DNA of 64,000 nucleotides from Clarkia xantiana subsp. parviflora (GCA_036873135.1 JAPTYO010000011.1:9384747-9448746); one strand, 5' to 3'; counted from the stretch's first letter, positions 22,002 to 32,075 are shown. Numbers and translations are program-made. The notes: generated by a model not told the origin, from the sequence alone.

Positions 22002-22018
22002 TCCCAGCAGAGTCGCCA
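22002..22018 (-). promoter_or_regulatory. LARD primer-binding site, tRNA-Arg type
   Basis: The minus strand reads TGGCGACTCTGCTGGGA a few bases inside the 5' LTR. This is the site used by Ogre/Tat-type elements and sets the element's orientation. Confidence 0.8.
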
Positions 22019-22021
22019 AAT

Positions 22022-23362
22022 TGTCGGACCTAAAATCCGACCTAAGGCGATTTACGTTTTGAAAACGTGGAATTTTGAATAGAGTCGCCACTATTTAATA
22101 AAGGCTAACTAGAATCCTAAATTACCTAAATGAATAACGAATTAAACACACAGGTATTAAATCGGTCTACGATCAGAAATTCGAGTTCGGAGGTTCTATT
22201 ACGAATTAAAAATATAGATCTTTAATTACGCCCTTTCGGTACTCAATTCACTTAATTTGCCAATTTTAAAATTTAAATATGCGTTACGACTAATTAATCT
22301 AATGTTATAAAGAAGACTAAACTAATTTATATGCGGAACTATTATTAACGACAAATATAAGCATGAAAAACTATTAAACTTTTAAAACTCCTAATTAAGA
22401 TAAAAACTAAACGAAACTAAACATGCTAAAAAAACATGATACAATTTAATAATTACATGTCATATACATATATACAATAACACATGCTATCTTATCTAAA
22501 TTACCCAATTAACATGACATAAAGTAATCATGAGAATAATAATAAATAATAATATTAATAATATGAATAATTAGAAAATAACAGAAATAATTAACTATTT
22601 AAATAATAATAATTAATTTAATTTTTTTAAAAAAAAAAAAACAAAGCAGCGGGAATACTTGTGAGGAGACGAAGACACAGCAGGGAGGACGGCACCGGAT
22701 CTGGGACGGACGGCACCGGTAGGACAGGCGGCGCCGGCAGGAGAAGACCACAGTGACGGTGGCCGGCGGGCGGACAGATGACGGCGGGGCGAAATGAAGC
22801 AGGAATCACTGGCGCAATCGGATGGAAGGGTCGTCGGAGAAGGCAGACGAAGGGCAGCCGGCGACGCGGGGTGGAGCTCTGGTTGTGGTCTGGAGACGGC
22901 GCGGCAGTCAGGCGAGGCGTGGCTGCTGGTCCGGCGGGGCGTGGCTGCTGGTCCTGCTGGAAGAGCAAACCAAAAGAAAAAAAAAAATTTGACACTAGAT
23001 GAAAAAAATCGCACGGATCCCGATAAGAGCTGATTTATTATTTTCTGTTGTCCCCAATTTACATGTAAAAAGAGTCTATTTATAGCTAAACTAGGACACC
23101 CAAACTAGGAAAATCAAATCTGAAAAATATACACCATTAATATTCCAAAAATATACATATATATTTATGTACTTTATCATAAATACACATAATATATTTT
23201 CTGAATATTTTACAATAAATAGTGCATATACACTATCCTATTTTAAGCCAGTCTCATCTTTAGAAACTTCGAGACCTTCCATATTTAAATACTTCCTTCT
23301 TTTGACGCGTCACATATGACATTTTGAACGTGCTATGCGCGGACCAAAATTAGGTGTTTACA
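22022..23362 (-). repeat. 5' LTR of the LARD
   Basis: 1,341 bp, pairing with 15306-16630. It differs by scattered substitutions and a short extra stretch near 22425-22438 (around CTAAAAAAACATG). The GC island is conserved at about 22640-22970. Confidence 0.9.
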
Positions 23363-23367
23363 GACAG

Positions 23368-24078
23368 CGCAAGGGCTAAGGCTCTCTCGAATGTTACCCT
23401 TAGCGAGCAATTCTTCAACTTGCCTACGCAGCTCCTCATGTTCCTTCGGGATAATACGATAATTCGGCCGATTAGGAAGAGCCGCACAAGGAACTTGGTC
23501 AATATGGTGTTAAATATCACATAGAGGGGGCAAGTCAGGCGGTAGGGACTCAGGGAATACGTCAGCAAATTCATGCAGTGAAGACTGAACTGCTATCGGC
23601 ACATCACCAGAATGATTAGCCGTCATTTCATGAAAAAATAACAAATACACTATTTTTTAGTCCTCCTCGCTGCCTGGAAATGGGCACGGGACAGTAATGC
23701 AAGTTTTTTCTGTTCGCCCGCAATATGTGTAATGCGAGGCTTGTTTGGAACAAGCACTATCTTCTTCCCATGAAATATAAATGAATAAGTGTTGGAACGA
23801 CCGCTATGCTGCACATAATTGTCATATTGCCACGGACGGCCAATAAGTAAATGACAAGCATCCATAGGAACCACATCACACGATATCTGATCATTATATG
23901 TAGTACAAATAGAGAATTGCACAAGAGCACGCTTAGAGACAGTGATATCCATACCCTTTTTGAGCCAGGCAAGTTTATACGGCTTCAGATGATTGTCCAC
24001 AGTGAGACCCAACTTCGTGACTGCCGTATCTGAGATCACGTTCTCGCAACTGCATGTGTCGATAATGAAGGTGCACAC
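23368..24078 (-). pseudogene. gypsy protease and RT N-terminus (CRM-like element)
   Basis: From 24078 down: the retropepsin-like part CTFIIDTCSCENVISDTAVT, the LLIGRPWQYDNYVQHSGRSN block, then the spacer, and the RT entry with [13 protein letters not shown] and [11 protein letters not shown] in shifted frames around 23380-23500. The catalytic triad position reads D-T-C where D-S/T-G is expected, so the active-site Gly is lost. The LARD cuts it at 23367. The normal role is polyprotein cleavage, then reverse transcription. Confidence 0.85.
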
Positions 24079-24168
24079 CTTTCCGCCGATAGTGCACGTC
24101 GACTGGAACAGGTTGGTGCGCAGCCAAGTAGCATCTGCTTCCGGGGCTCAAGGTGTCAAGAATGTACA

Positions 24169-25121
24169 TCACACCATTAAAAGATCGCCAGTATCGCCGG
24201 TGACATGCTCTTCGTCCACTTCATCACTGGGGGCATATGCATCATAAACAGGGTTATCAAAAGTAGCATCATAAGCAAGTACCTCTTCAGCATTGTCGGT
24301 GAAGAGACCCCGTGAGCCAGTGGCTGATTTCCGACACTCAGACTGCCTATGGCCAGGTTCACCACACTTGAAACATCGCAAACCGCCACCGCGACCTTGA
24401 GGGGATGGGGGTGTCGTAGAAGCTCGAACGGGTAGGAGAGATGGCTGTTCGGTGGTTCCGCGGGGATTGGGTGCAGATAGACCACTGGAACTGGATTGTC
24501 GAAACCCGATATTGGCACGCCGAGCTACTTGTTTCTCCGCCTGTAAGGCACGTTGATAAGCTTCATACACTCAAAGGATCAAACATGTTGAGCACGTCTT
24601 GTAATTGCACACGCAGACCACCGATATAACGAGAAACCATCTGATCAAAGAATTCAGACATGTAAGTGCGAGCTTGCAGCTGGTAGAATTCCTGAGTATA
24701 GTCATCAACGGAACGAGCACCTTGACGAAGAATTTGAAAGCGTTGATAAACTTCCCGGTCGTAATTATATGGTAAGAACGCAGCCCTAAGCTTCCTCTTA
24801 AATTTATCCTAGTTTCTGATCTTCGCCTTACCCTGACGAACACGAGAATTCTTTAATTGTTGCCACCAGGCTTGCGCGTTGCCGACGGGTAGCAACCAGG
24901 AACACACGCTTGTCGTCTGGAACCTCCTTGTAATCCAGTAATTCTTCCACTTGAGCCAGCCAATCGATAAAGTCATCACCTTTAAGGCCACCATTGAATT
25001 CTGGTATGTCCATCTGAAACCCTAGTTCCCAACGCCAATCTGGTGCTGGTTGGTGATGTCTTGCGAAAGGGTTATCAGCGGAGGGGGTCTCATCATCTTC
25101 GTGATTATGGACTTTCTCCAA
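24169..25121 (-). pseudogene. gypsy gag (CRM-like element)
   Basis: The N-terminal part gives WRWELGFQMDIPEFNGGLKG, DDFIDWLAQVEELLDYKEVP and DDKRVFLVATR, the gag core of plant chromoviruses. A frame change near 24830 and another near 24570 follow. The second piece carries the nucleocapsid knuckle LRCFKCGEPGHRQSECRK (C-x2-C-x4-H-x4-C). No ATG is visible at the very start of the open frame. Gag would form the particle and bind RNA. The element's gag order and its distance from the PBS (25261-25270) are normal. Confidence 0.88.
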
Positions 25122-25258
25122 TCGCTGTGTCCGTTCATCAATCTGACGTTGTTGTATGTAGTAGAAACGTCGTCATTCGTCGTTGCCTGCCGGTGGTTGT
25201 CCTCAAGCACCTTGACCTTGAGCCGCACGTCTCGGTGGCATCGCGTAGGATCGAATGG

Positions 25259-25270
25259 AATCTGATACCA
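25259..25270 (-). promoter_or_regulatory. Primer-binding site of the CRM-like element
   Basis: The minus strand reads TGGTATCAGA (then TT), three bases inside the 5' LTR, complementary to initiator tRNA-Met. Confidence 0.8.
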
Positions 25271-25273
25271 ATC

Positions 25274-25697
25274 TGATGCAGCGTGATGGTGGGATAGGAG
25301 CGCGGAAATTCGTTGATTCTATGAATACCCGAAATCAAATGCAGGATTGAGGAAAAAACCTCAATTTTCTGATTTATCAATAACTGAATGTAAAATTCGG
25401 CCAACAATGTCTTAAATAGAAAACCCTAAACTATGAAATAACCGAAAATAATGAACAAGTCCCGAATAAATTGAAAACTATAAAAAAGACCTGAAATAAC
25501 ATAAAAACGCGATTTTGACCCCTCAGATGATGGAATTTGCCCAAAAAGCAGTGCATTTCATGGCGGAGATGTGACTTTCGACCGGAACGTGTTTCCGCCC
25601 GAAAAACACTATTCACGCGCCAAAATCCGAACGTTCGCAAAAAAAACACTATTCACTGCAAAAAAATCTTCGAAACTACTCGGTTCCGCCTGCATCA
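25274..25697 (-). repeat. 5' LTR of the CRM-like gypsy element
   Basis: 424 bp, pairing with 7725-8145. The main differences are a replaced stretch around 25555-25580 and small indels. The high-coordinate end TGCATCA is followed by AAGAC, one copy of the TSD. Confidence 0.88.
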
Positions 25698-27010
25698 AAG
25701 ACCTCGCATTTCGCTCATCGGCCTTAATGAAGAAAAGAGAGCCATCTGCAAAAAAAAAAAAAAAAAAAAAAAAAAAAGATAGTGGAGACCTGTGCATGCT
25801 CTCTTTATGCTCATTCCAGTTAATATCCGACGCTCGGCTGCATACATAATAATCCTAGACGACACATCATCCACCATAATAAAGATATAAGGTGAAAGGG
25901 GATCGCCTAGCCTAATTCATCTTGATGGTCAGAAGCGGACTGTTTTTTTACCATTGACCACCACACAATATTGGACATGCGTGACACATTGTTCAACCCT
26001 TCTACCAATCGTTGAAACCAAATGCCCGCAAAACCGTAAAAAAAAGTCTCAGTCCACCCTATCGTAAGCCTTGTTCATATCAATTTTGACAGCACCCTCC
26101 TTCCTTTTTCGCCCGTCCCGTCTCCTCAAATGGTGAAAAGCCTCATGCGCAACAATGATGTTGTCATGTATAAGACTACCAGGCACAAATGCACTTTGGA
26201 ACGGGGTTAAAATATCTGGAAGGTAAGGTTTCAGCCGATTCACAATGATTTTCGAAATAATCTTATCTGAAATTACAAAGGCTTATACGGTGAAATTGGG
26301 TGGTATTAATCGGGTTATAAACTTTGGGTATCAAAACAATATCAGTTATGCAAAGCTTATGATTGATAGTACCTGATTCGAAAAAAGCTCTGACCTCCTG
26401 AATAACCACATGTCTAATCACGTCCTATAACTTATGATAGAACACTGCAGAAAAACTGTCCGGACAAGGAGCTTTCTAGCCACCAAGTTGGAAAGCCGCC
26501 GCACATACCTCTTCATCCTCCAGATGTCTCTCAAGGAGCTGATTTATCTCCGTTGTAATTAAATTAGGGACACAATGCAACACTTGTTCCCTACCAGACG
26601 TACCCTCTGTGGTGAACAACCCTCGAAAGAAGTTATTGCACTCCTCGAGAATGCCACTTTCGGATTCGATCCAAGTTCCATTATTATTTTGTAAACGCAA
26701 TACTTTGTTTCTTTGGCGTCGGGAAATCGTTGTTTGATGGGAAAATTTGGCATTACAGTCTCCCTCGCCTAACCATTGGAGTCTTGATCGTTGACGCCAA
26801 TACACCTCCTCCCTATCCCAAAACATTGCAAGTTTTGCTTTAACCCGTGTTTCCTGTTCACAACTATGGTCTTCATTAGATAATTGTTGAAGTGAGGCTA
26901 TTTAATCCTGCAACTCAGCAATCTTCTTCCAATTATTTTCAAAATTATTCTTACTCCACATGCTCATACCCGACGACGGCACGAAACCAGCCGACTCAAA
27001 GCTCGGCGGC
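25698..27010 (-). mobile_element. LINE B, upstream part (RT core), 5'-truncated
   Basis: From 27010 down: the pre-RT linker (MFWDREEVYWRQRSRLQWLG, DCNAKFSHQ), then the RT fingers with FQSAFVPGSLIHDNIIVAHE and [13 protein letters not shown], then a GDPLSPYIFIM-like palm stretch, then the catalytic FADD region, disturbed by a 28-base A run (25750-25777 on the plus strand), and ADGSLFFIKADERNARSL. The frame joins the text at 7724 after removal of the gypsy element. The endonuclease domain is absent, so the copy is 5'-truncated. Confidence 0.85.
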
Positions 27011-27998
27011 AAGAAATCATCCTTGCTTCCGCTCTCCTTAATTTTTTTTACTAGAAAAATAATAATCATCATCATAAATGTCTTGTATTCACAGTAGTGT
27101 GTAAGAGCACTTCCAATGGCAAGTGTCTACTACATCTACGTCAGCTGCCAACTCATTAAAGTGGAACTAACTTCTACAGTAAAATTGGAACTCTCTCCAA
27201 TGGTAAATGTCAAGTCCCACCTCTATTAGAAAATATATTTTTATTAGTAAAATAAGATAAAAATAAGATTGAATTTACTTCCTTTGTTTTTAAATAAAAA
27301 GATTAATTTAATCTTATAAACTATTTACTTAACTTATACAGTCTAATATATTTATATATATCAAATATGTTGAATTTTCTTTAACTTCTTTATTTCTCTG
27401 CATATATTATAATCTAAAGAGATATACAATTTTTTCGGAATATATATAATAATGAAATGTGGTGAAACTGCAACTGTGATTTAATTATAGACCTTCTAGT
27501 TCTAAATATGAATTATTGTGTCACGTGATACCAGTAGATAAATCTATGGCATCAAATAATGTTGTATAATTTTAATGTAAATAGATTTATTTACTATTAT
27601 TATATTATCTAATATTAAATAGCGAAACAAAAAAAGTTATAACTTTTTCTACAATACTTTGAATTAAAACGATTTTTCATGTGAAAGTAAATATAAATTT
27701 GTTTTAGTGGCAGGATTATCGTATATTTATTTATAACTTAATTATACTATTGCAATTAGTAATAAATAAATTGATAATATAAAATACATAAGTTTTTTTA
27801 ATATTAGTGTTGAAAACATATTTATTACCGTATAAAGCGGAGTCAGTGACATAGTGTACATTTTTATTAAAGTAAAATTCTGCGCATAAATGAATAATTA
27901 CTTATATTTAGTTCAAAACCCAACAAAAACTAAAAACTTAACTAACATTGTTTACACGAACAATATTATTAGGGTAATTAATAAGTTAAAAAATAAAA
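27011..27998. other. AT-rich spacer with possible MITE end
   Basis: No gene is seen. Around 27108-27125 the text AGAGCACTTCCAATGGC resembles the end of a MITE of the GAGCATCC-type, and a similar CTCTCCAATGG recurs near 27194 in direct orientation. No matching inverted end was found. The rest is AT-rich without structure I can name. Confidence 0.4.
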
Positions 27999-28239
27999 TT
28001 AAACAATGGATCCTTTGTCGTTATAGACAAAAGAGGGAACACCCACCGTTGGATCTCTGACATCGGAGATTTCCTTCATCTGTGGAAACCAACGGCTGAG
28101 GAGATCCCAATCCCATGTTGATTCGTCTTCATCAGAATCTTTATCCACTACTGAACCCAACCCGACAAAATCCAAATCACTCCGTACGAACAAATATCTA
28201 CGGCTCGGGCCGGGAGGGAAGGAAAGGAAGGATCCACTT
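27999..28239 (-). pseudogene. Orphan coding-like segment without start codon
   Basis: The minus strand has an open frame ending at 27999 that encodes an acidic, Trp-rich segment (DKDSDEDESTWDWDLLSRWF, then PQMKEISDVRDPTVGVPSFV). Its composition looks more protein-like than the surrounding AT-rich DNA. There is no ATG before the upstream stop, so it may be an exon fragment or a gene whose start was lost. I do not recognise the family. Confidence 0.35.
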
Positions 28240-28244
28240 GACTA

Positions 28245-28320
28245 GAATGACACGTGTCTTAGTCACGTGCTCCGGACCGCTTTCTACTAGTCAAAAGCAT
28301 ACACGTGGTTGCTAGTCAAG
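28245..28320. promoter_or_regulatory. Cluster of three G-box (CACGTG) motifs
   Basis: CACGTG occurs at 28251-28256, 28264-28269 and 28302-28307, with ACACGTGTC and ACACGTGG contexts (ABRE-like), together with three copies of CTAGTCAA or its complement. The cluster lies just upstream, on the minus strand, of the orphan coding-like segment and could be an old stress-type promoter. This is inference only. Confidence 0.4.
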
Positions 28321-28694
28321 CTTATCCAAAACAATTATATTATATTCAATTATATTTTTGGCCATGGATTATATTATATTAAATTATTGTTTTTTTCGAA
28401 GAACAAATCGGATAAGTTTAGATTTTAGAAGGAGTTAAGGTTACTCTAGTGCGCAACAAAGGAATACTTTGGTAGCACATAATCAATCGATGCTAATATG
28501 AATTCTGATTAATACTAATTCTGTAACAAAATAAGATTGTAATATGTTAACTCCGATTAAGAAGATTGAATAACGTGATTATACCGTAAACAATTCATTT
28601 GTATTTCAAAACAATAAAAAAAAATTGATTTATATTCCGAAATATAATCTTTTGTATCTTATAACATATAAATCGTTCATATTCCAATACAGAA
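28321..28694. other. AT-rich spacer
   Basis: No gene, repeat end or RNA gene is recognisable. Confidence 0.4.
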
Positions 28695-28833
28695 ATAAAT
28701 ACCAAATCACTATATAAAGTCTACTTTAAAAGACAGTTATTCTAAACACGATAATATTCAAATAACTAAAAAAATATTTTGTAACACCATGTTGGGAAAC
28801 TCTGCACAACAATTGTCTTATCATATTCATATG
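28695..28833. repeat. Dispersed repeat R, copy 2, left part
   Basis: Matches about 6575-6720 (shared ATAAATACCAAATCACTATA and AATATTCAAATAACTAAAAA). The match fades near 28833, and the second half of the repeat resumes at about 37199 beyond the plastid-like DNA and the Tat element. Confidence 0.6.
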
Positions 28834-28874
28834 GTTCCATATTTTAAAAAATAGAAAGGTTATTTAAGGACAAT

Positions 28875-29126
28875 AACATCGTCAAGTAAACGATTTGCGT
28901 GGGATAAGATAATCATGAACCCATGAACGATGTACCTTGCAGCTCGTACTGTTTGTTGACCATAATTCATGAACCCAGTTACCATAGGGAACACATCGTA
29001 AAGATCTATGAAGTAAATGTGAATGAAAGATCCCACTGAATTGAAGTACATGGTGAATAACTCAATTACAATTGAAATGAAATTGTACGATAAATTAACA
29101 ACAATCCAATCTCGTTGAGCGAATGG
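28875..29126 (-). pseudogene. ndhI: Plastid-derived DNA (NUPT) with 5' end of ndhI
   Basis: The minus-strand frame reads [20 protein letters not shown], then a changed IVHGFM stretch, then SHANRL. This is the N-terminus of chloroplast NDH subunit I (NdhI), a Fe-S subunit of the thylakoid NADH dehydrogenase-like complex. The match stops just after the SHANRL codons (about 28880), before the cysteine clusters, so no functional Fe-S domain is present. A GT seems inserted next to the native ATG (GATGTGTTCCC). Text upstream of the start (to about 29126) may be the plastid spacer. It is a nuclear copy of plastid DNA and was later interrupted by the Tat element. Confidence 0.72.
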
Positions 29127-29131
29127 GATAG

Positions 29132-29731
29132 TGTTGGATCACGATTGGAACTCCGGCACGTTCTTGACGGAAGTCTGAACTCCTTTGCTCCAAGTAATCC
29201 TGCAAAAAAGGATAGACCGGGCGGTGACCCAGAATCCCTCTCTGATGCTTAAATGAGTATCTCAATGTAGGCAAGTATGTATGAGAGTATGAGTGTCAGT
29301 TCTGAGGTAATTCCTTCCTTTATATAGGGGAGGAGTTACCCCAGTTACCTGTTGAGATAACTGCCAGGGGCAGTTAGTCCACGTTCCATTTATCTCGGCC
29401 ACTTGCCCACGTTCCATCTTTTCAGGCCACGTGGGCGTGTTTCTCGGCCTCATCCTTTGGTGGCAAGTCCCGACGGATATCGGGGACTCCAGAGTTATCT
29501 CCTTTGGTCACCGCTCGGGGCCCCTCGTCATCGGGACAGGGCCAACATCCTCAGGGATTCAACATCGGGGCCTACTCAAAGGCATTCCATCGGGAGCGTC
29601 CAGCTCATATATCGGGACCGACCTTGTCGTGACCCCTCATATTGATACTCTAGGCCTCTTTTGGAGCCCAGTGGGCCTACTCACCGTTTACTCGTTGTTA
29701 ATGGGCCTAACGGCTATATCGAAACCCATCA
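29132..29731 (-). repeat. 3' LTR of the Tat element
   Basis: 600 bp. It pairs with 36501-37117 and lacks a roughly 17-19 bp stretch present in the other LTR near 36797-36815. The adjoining inner sequence (minus strand GGGGGCAAA, 29732-29740) is the polypurine tract. Confidence 0.93.
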
Positions 29732-30076
29732 TTTGCCCCCAAGACATGAGGGACTTACAGTTCGTCGTGTCTTCCAACTCCGGACCTCCCGATATTGGCA
29801 TCGGAGGCTTTTAACTTTACAAAAAATCTTCTGACGCGGATCTTCTCATCCACGATTCCCCGATATTTCGAGGATAACCACCAAATCCGAAAAGATTTCT
29901 CGGTTACTAAACTATTAAATGCAGTGGGTGATGAAGCGACGGCTTGGGTACCCGTGTCTGCTTTTTCTGAAAAAGCACTTTTTAGTCGTTTTGTCGTTAG
30001 CGTCTCAACGACTCAGGTTGAAACGTTTCATCTTCAACGGTCCGGATTGAAACGTCTCTTCGGCTATCTTCTCTCC

Positions 30077-30083
30077 TATAAAA
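30077..30083 (+). promoter_or_regulatory. TATA box of the antisense ORF
   Basis: TATAAAA lies 150 bp before the ATG at 30233, in a C-rich context typical of plant core promoters. It would drive transcription opposite to the retrotransposon. Confidence 0.5.
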
Positions 30084-30232
30084 CCCCCCAAATCTTGGCA
30101 CTATTCACTTCTGCTCCACCGCTTCATCCTCTGCAATTTCAAAAGCTCAAGCTCTCCTTCCTGATTTCTGATCAGCGCTCCGGCAACCAGGATCTCCGAC
30201 CGTCAGGATCATCTTTTCTTCCCCAATTCAGT

Positions 30233-30610
30233 ATGTCTGGTAAGATTTCCTCCTCCGATTCCGAAAAAACTGTTAGCATAGTTTTTCTTTTATCTCAATC
30301 AGATTACCGTACTTTTCCAAAAACCAACCATGCCTTTTCTTGCCATGGTCAATTTCCAGACGGTGAATCCAGTTCTGGGGGGAGAAAACCCTTCAAGTTT
30401 GATTACGGTTATAATGAAATCTCGGAAAATGCTTATGACGAAGCTCTCCGGGAAGGATGTATCACTTCCACCTGGGAGCCTCGCTACCCCTATCCTCGCC
30501 CTCGCGTCCCGAGCGACCCTGTGGTCACTCGTCCCCGGGAAGGGGATGTATTTGTCTCCACTGGGCAAGTATCAGCGGGGATCCGATTATCATTGCACCA
30601 CTTAAGGTGA
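30233..30610 (+). pseudogene. Antisense extra ORF of the Tat element (truncated)
   Basis: Starting at ATG 30233 the frame encodes 125 residues: MSGKISSSDSEKTVS, an acidic/aromatic middle (FKFDYGYNEISENAYDEALR), and RPREGDVFVSTGQVSAGIRL near the end. The end resembles the start of the 'putative gypsy-type transposon' domain found in plant Tat antisense ORFs, where an x-AGLRFPL-type helix follows. Here a 23-bp minisatellite begins at 30598 and stops the frame within a few codons, so only the N-terminus remains. The upstream part of the same open frame (from 29795) lacks supporting similarity. The protein's function is unknown even where intact. Confidence 0.6.
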
Positions 30611-30850
30611 TTTAACCACGCCACTTAAGGCGATTTGACCATACCACTTAGAGTGATTCAACACGTCACTTAAGACGTTTTAACCACGCCACTTAGGGCG
30701 ATTTAACTACGCCACTTAAGGCGATTTAACCACACCACTTAAGGCGATTTAGCCATGTCACTTAAGGCAATTTAACCACACCACTTAAGGCGATTTAGCC
30801 ATGCCACTTAAGGCAATTTAACCACACCACTTAAGGCGATTTAACTATAC
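30598..30850. repeat. 23-bp minisatellite in the Tat 3' region
   Basis: Eleven units of CCACTTAAGGCGATTTAACC plus three bases, with substitutions only and almost no length change. The array interrupts the antisense ORF and lies between it and the end of integrase. Confidence 0.92.
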
Positions 30851-30971
30851 TTAGAATAATAAATCTAAGAACAATCTGATCGGAAGCAACCTCTTTATTC
30901 ATTGATGGCTCAAAACCTGTTTACATCGAATCAAAACGATAAACAACTTGCACCACTAAAGGCGACTAATA

Positions 30972-32075
30972 TCAGGCATGACATTTCTTCAAGTGTTCAC
31001 CACTAAAAGAATGCTTCAACACATTGCCATCGAGGTCTTCCAACTTATACGCATTTCGAGCTGGCATCCCCACGACCTTATAAGGTCCTTCCCATTTTGG
31101 TGACATCTTGTTGATCCGATCCAAAAGGGTAAATTTGTTCCGACGCCAGACCAGTTCTCTGACAAAGAACTGTCGAGACTTGACTCGCCGATTGTAATAT
31201 CTGGCTGTTGCCAAGCGTATCCGAGCCTGGGCCTCATCGGCATTCCGCCTCTTCTCTTGGACCAAGTCCAAGTCCAGGCGCCTCATTTCATCATTCGATA
31301 GAGGTTCATAATACCTCGTCCGATGGGATGCCACAGCTATTTCAACGGGAGCGACTGCTTCCGTGCCATAAACAAGGCCAAACGGAGTCTCCCCAGTCGA
31401 TTGTTTGGGTGTTGTTCTAACAGCCCAAAGCACATTTTCCAGCACGTCCAGCCATTTGCCCTTCAAGGCATGGACCCTCTTCTTCAGGCCATCCATCACG
31501 ATCTTGTTGGCTGACTCCACCTGTCCATTGGTTTGAGCATGATGGACAGAGGCTGTCCGATGCTCAATTTTCAGTTCCTCCAGGTACTCCTTCCACTGGA
31601 CCCCGTTAAACGGAGGGCCGTTATCACTGATCAACACCTTAAGGATCCCGTATCTGGATATAATACGGGTCTGGAGGAATTTGAGGATATGATTCCCCGT
31701 TGTCTTGGCCAATGCCTTAGCTTCTATCCACTTCGAGAAATAATCAATAGCCACAAGCAAATATCGGCACTGACCTTTTGCAATTGGAAGGGGTCCCACC
31801 AAATCGATTCCCCATTGCGCGAAGGGCCAAGCACTCTTGATGGACGTCAGATCGGCAGCTGGAGCCACGATATTCGGGGCATAACTCTGGCAAGCGTCAC
31901 AGGATCAGACTAGCATCGTTGTCTCCTTGTTCATCGAGGGCCAGTAATAGCCCAGGTTCAGCACTTTCCTCACGATGGATCGGGCACCTTCATGACAAGC
32001 CGAGTATCCTTCGTGCACCTCCCTAAGGATCCGATCTGTATTGGGCTCAGCCACACATTTCAAGTAAGGAGTTGA
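30972..32075 (-). pseudogene. Tat integrase
   Basis: The last 298 codons are open. The catalytic triad is visible as D22 (WGIDLVGPLP), D82 (LISDNGPPF) and E118 (HAQTNGQVESANK), with 59 and 35 residues between them. The C-terminal part holds ELVWRRN and WEGPYKVVGM. The zinc-finger half lies upstream (YWPSMNKETTML, then SCDACQ). It is cut off by a TGA just before SCDACQ (near 31907) and by a TAA after LYKKG (near 32073). The enzyme would insert element cDNA. The stops prevent a full-length product. Numbering is from the first codon of the open part. Confidence 0.9.

Larger units (their letters stand above)
15301..23367 (-). mobile_element. Large non-coding LTR element (LARD), probably Tat/Ogre lineage
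   Basis: LTRs at 22022-23362 (5') and 15306-16630 (3') are about 97% identical by eye, with TGT...ACA ends. GACAG flanks both sides (15301-15305, 23363-23367). The primer site beside the 5' LTR reads TGGCGACTCTGCTGGGA on the minus strand, the tRNA-Arg-type site of Ogre/Tat elements. A polypurine tract AAAGAGGGGCAAGC lies inside the 3' LTR. The 5.4 kb interior has no gag or pol that I can recognise and is mostly tandem repeats. It must have been mobilised in trans. It is inserted in the RT gene of the CRM-like element. Confidence 0.9.
7725..25697 (-). mobile_element. CRM-like Ty3/gypsy (chromovirus) retrotransposon, broken by two nested elements
   Basis: The LTRs at 25274-25697 (5') and 7725-8145 (3') have TGATGCA...TGCATCA ends and are about 90% identical by eye. 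Flanks AAGAT/AAGAC are a 5-bp TSD with one change. The primer-binding site next to the 5' LTR is TGGTATCAGA, matching initiator tRNA-Met. Minus-strand order is gag with CCHC knuckle, protease, RT, RNase H, integrase and a C-terminal tail that runs into the 3' LTR. That overlap, the TGATG ends and the tail FNVKHLIPF...SDED resemble the CRM clade of chromoviruses; the clade call is tentative. Without its guests the element would be about 5.1 kb. Several stop codons make it inactive. Confidence 0.88.

Noticed and set aside
27105..27230. A complete Tourist-like MITE like the one at 40751
   Set aside because: Only one GAGCA-type end was found; no inverted partner with a TTA duplication.
29795..30232. 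Upstream extension of the antisense ORF before ATG 30233
   Set aside because: The TATA box lies inside it and its protein text shows no recognisable motif, so the ATG at 30233 is the more likely start.
30598..30850. CRISPR array
   Set aside because: Units are contiguous 23-bp repeats without unique spacers, in a plant retrotransposon.
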